A program made the translations under genes and the position numbers. A DNA stretch of 15,407 bases from an uncultured Bacteroidota bacterium (GTDB lineage Bacteria; Bacteroidota; Bacteroidia; Chitinophagales; Chitinophagaceae). Positions within the stretch are counted from its first letter, which is position 1. Every line of letters starts with the position of its first letter. The notes below the pieces were generated by a model. It was not told the DNA's origin and did no database searches. It saw only the letters and a list, made by a program, of their open reading frames with translations. The stretch spans positions 1 to 15,407 of the forward strand of contig CAIRSV010000072.1 of assembly GCA_903881265.1 (NCBI GenBank), in the 5' to 3' direction. Positions 13,980 to 15,407 of this stretch are shown piece by piece.

Positions 13980-15020
13980 ATGAAAAATCTGCGACATATA
14001 AGTTCGTCGGAACTTATCACCCTCGTAGCTCAGCTCGGAGAGAAACCATACAGGGTTAAGCAAATAGAAGAATGGATATGGAAGAAAGGCGCGTCTGAAA
14101 TCGATGATATGTCGAATCTTTCCAAAACCTTTCGCGATAAGCTGAAAGAAAATTATACGCTCAATAAGCTTCAAATCGATCATACCCAAATCAGCGATGA
14201 TACCACAATCAAGAACCGCTTTATACTTCATGATAAGCATTTTGTAGAGGGTGTGCTAATTCCTACTCCCAACCGCATGACCGCTTGCGTTTCATCACAA
14301 GTTGGTTGCAGTCTGAGTTGTAAATTTTGCGCTACCGGTTATATGGATCGCAAGCGAAACCTCGATTTTGATGAGATCTATGATCAGGTGGTGCATCTGA
14401 ACAATCAGGCTGAAAGTAATTACAAGCAGCACTTGTCGAATATTGTTTTTATGGGTATGGGCGAACCTTTGTTGAATTATAGCAATGTGTTGAAGGCAAT
14501 TGAAAAAATTAGTTCACCTGAAGGGATGGGTATGTCGCCCTCTCGTATCACGGTGTCTACTGCCGGTGTGGCTAAAATGATTCGTCAATTGGCCGATGAT
14601 AAGGTGAGGTTCAATCTCGCCGTATCGCTGCATGCGGCTAATGATAAGAAACGAAATGAGATTATGCCGATCAATGAATCGAATAACTTGAAAACGTTAA
14701 TCGAATCACTGAACTATTTTTATAAGGCCACCAAAAGCCCGATTACGTTTGAATATATCTTGTTTGCTAATTTCAACGACAGTATTGAAGACGCTGATGA
14801 CCTGATTAAAATTTGTCGTCAGGTGCCGAGCAAGGTTAATATCATTGAATATAACCCAATCGAATTGGCGACTTTTGCCAAGCCCGACGAAGATAAGGTC
14901 GATGCGTTTATGCAATATCTCGAACGCAACAAAGTCAATGCCCGCTTGCGTCGCAGCAGAGGAAAAGACATTGATGCAGCATGCGGACAATTAGCGAATA
15001 TCGATCACCCCCACAAATAA
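13980..15020 (+). CDS. rlmN: Dual-specificity rRNA/tRNA adenine C2-methyltransferase RlmN
   Basis: This 346-residue cytoplasmic radical-SAM enzyme methylates C2 of adenosine in 23S rRNA (the A2503 equivalent) and some tRNAs. The N-terminal helical domain (about 1-95) includes KPYRVKQIEEWIWKKG. The 4Fe-4S motif is C110-S-L-S-C114-K-F-C117 (CxxxCxxC). Cys103 lies seven residues before it, in the place of the resolving cysteine, and Cys335 in GKDIDAACGQLA is the methyl-carrying cysteine. MGMGEPLLN (158-166), STAGV and LAVSLHA provide SAM-binding strands. All features needed for RlmN are intact and the length is typical. A Cfr-type resistance enzyme is less likely given this housekeeping context and typical RlmN sequence. 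The following gene starts 6 bp after the stop, so the two are co-transcribed. Confidence 0.97.
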   Translation: MKNLRHISSSELITLVAQLGEKPYRVKQIEEWIWKKGASEIDDMSNLSKTFRDKLKENYTLNKLQIDHTQISDDTTIKNRFILHDKHFVEGVLIPTPNRMTACVSSQVGCSLSCKFCATGYMDRKRNLDFDEIYDQVVHLNNQAESNYKQHLSNIVFMGMGEPLLNYSNVLKAIEKISSPEGMGMSPSRITVSTAGVAKMIRQLADDKVRFNLAVSLHAANDKKRNEIMPINESNNLKTLIESLNYFYKATKSPITFEYILFANFNDSIEDADDLIKICRQVPSKVNIIEYNPIELATFAKPDEDKVDAFMQYLERNKVNARLRRSRGKDIDAACGQLANIDHPHK

Positions 15021-15026
15021 GAACCT

Positions 15027-15407
15027 ATGCCTAAGAAACACATACCCGTCCCGTCAGATTTTGCCAGACCCACACCAGGTGCTTATCAAAAGAAAAGCGA
15101 TGATCCCAAAAAGAAACCTTTCAAAGGTGATTCCTCCGCGCGAAAAAAATTCGATAAAGATAAAAAGCCAACATCAGGAAGGTTAGAAGCCCCTTTTAGA
15201 AGCAAACCAACTGATGATGCCCGAGGTCCGCGTCCTGCAGGAGGCTCTGATCGAGCCCGTCCGAAAAGTATATCCGACAGGGAACGACCTGCCTATGTAG
15301 GTGAGCGTGGTAAGCCATCCAAAGAACGTTTGGCGAATCCATACAGACAACAAACCAACGCTTCAGAGCCGACCGCTAAAACAGATGAGAAAATGCCGTT
15401 GAATAAA
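15027..15407 (+). CDS. Basic, disordered N-terminal part of an unidentified protein (3' end outside window)
   Basis: An ATG at 15027, 6 bp after rlmN, opens a frame that stays open for 127 codons to the window end. The sequence begins MPKKHIPVPSDFARPTPGAY and is dominated by Lys, Arg, Pro, Asp, Ser and Gly, with stretches such as KKKPFKG, ARKKFDKDKK and GPRPAGGSDRARPK. It has no hydrophobic segment or signal peptide and should be disordered and nucleic-acid-friendly. Bacteroidota pseudouridine synthases of the RluB/RsuA type and TrmH/RlmB-type rRNA methyltransferases often carry long charged N-terminal extensions like this, and the rlmN neighbour fits an RNA-modification theme. That identity is only a guess, as no catalytic domain is inside the window. 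Confidence 0.65.
   Translation, partial: MPKKHIPVPSDFARPTPGAYQKKSDDPKKKPFKGDSSARKKFDKDKKPTSGRLEAPFRSKPTDDARGPRPAGGSDRARPKSISDRERPAYVGERGKPSKERLANPYRQQTNASEPTAKTDEKMPLNK

Noticed and set aside
13872..14240. Minus-strand 122-residue open frame across the amidohydrolase end and rlmN start
   Set aside because: It overlaps the conserved N-terminus of RlmN and has no recognisable features.
13980..15020. Cfr-type antibiotic-resistance methyltransferase
   Set aside because: The protein is an ordinary RlmN by motif order, length and context; no resistance or mobile genes are nearby.

Overview
The window looks like chromosomal DNA from a member of the Bacteroidota, probably the Chitinophagia/Sphingobacteriia side, although the exact lineage is an inference. 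Evidence: three proteins with type IX secretion (T9SS) C-terminal sorting tails; Bacteroidota families (DUF4920, DUF3127, DUF4286, Omp28-like); a ribosomal protein THX gene; promoters that fit the Bacteroidota -7 consensus TAnnTTTG; and no clear Shine-Dalgarno sequences. I see no tRNA or rRNA gene, CRISPR array, insertion sequence, phage gene or recognisable defence system.

Layout. (1) Positions 2-1438, plus strand: the 3' part of cutC, then two small lipoproteins with overlapping ends (a DUF4920 protein and a protein with a C-terminal CXXCH haem motif), closed by a two-way terminator. (2) 1507-1878, minus strand: a DUF3127 OB-fold-like protein with an SSB-type acidic tail. (3) 1941-3845, plus strand: a 5'-nucleotidase split over two genes, with the C-terminal domain as a Sec lipoprotein and the catalytic metallophosphatase as a Tat-exported protein. 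(4) 3973-5409, plus strand: dnaA, with a perfect DnaA box in its upstream region and a long palindromic terminator behind it. (5) 5516-7485, minus strand: an information-processing block in the order xth, DUF4286, HU, ribosomal protein THX. The 37-residue THX gene is easily missed. (6) 7604-12670: three T9SS cargo proteins. One is small and minus strand, with four cysteines; it is divergent from two large plus-strand Omp28-like proteins that carry thioredoxin-type CXXC motifs. (7) 12732-15407, plus strand: a deaminase-type amidohydrolase that could be aminodeoxyfutalosine deaminase, rlmN, and the start of a basic disordered protein cut by the window end.

Most of the window is housekeeping: replication initiation, nucleoid structure, AP-site repair, ribosome composition and rRNA/tRNA modification. 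The accessory interest lies in the cell envelope: the redox- or metal-looking lipoproteins beside cutC, the split nucleotidase whose halves use different export routes, and the T9SS-exported CXXC proteins. Terminators are unusually clear: six strong GC-stem hairpins, two of them serving convergent genes and two lying in tandem after the first Omp28-like gene. I did not find an obviously undescribed multi-gene system. The best leads are listed as findings with modest scores.
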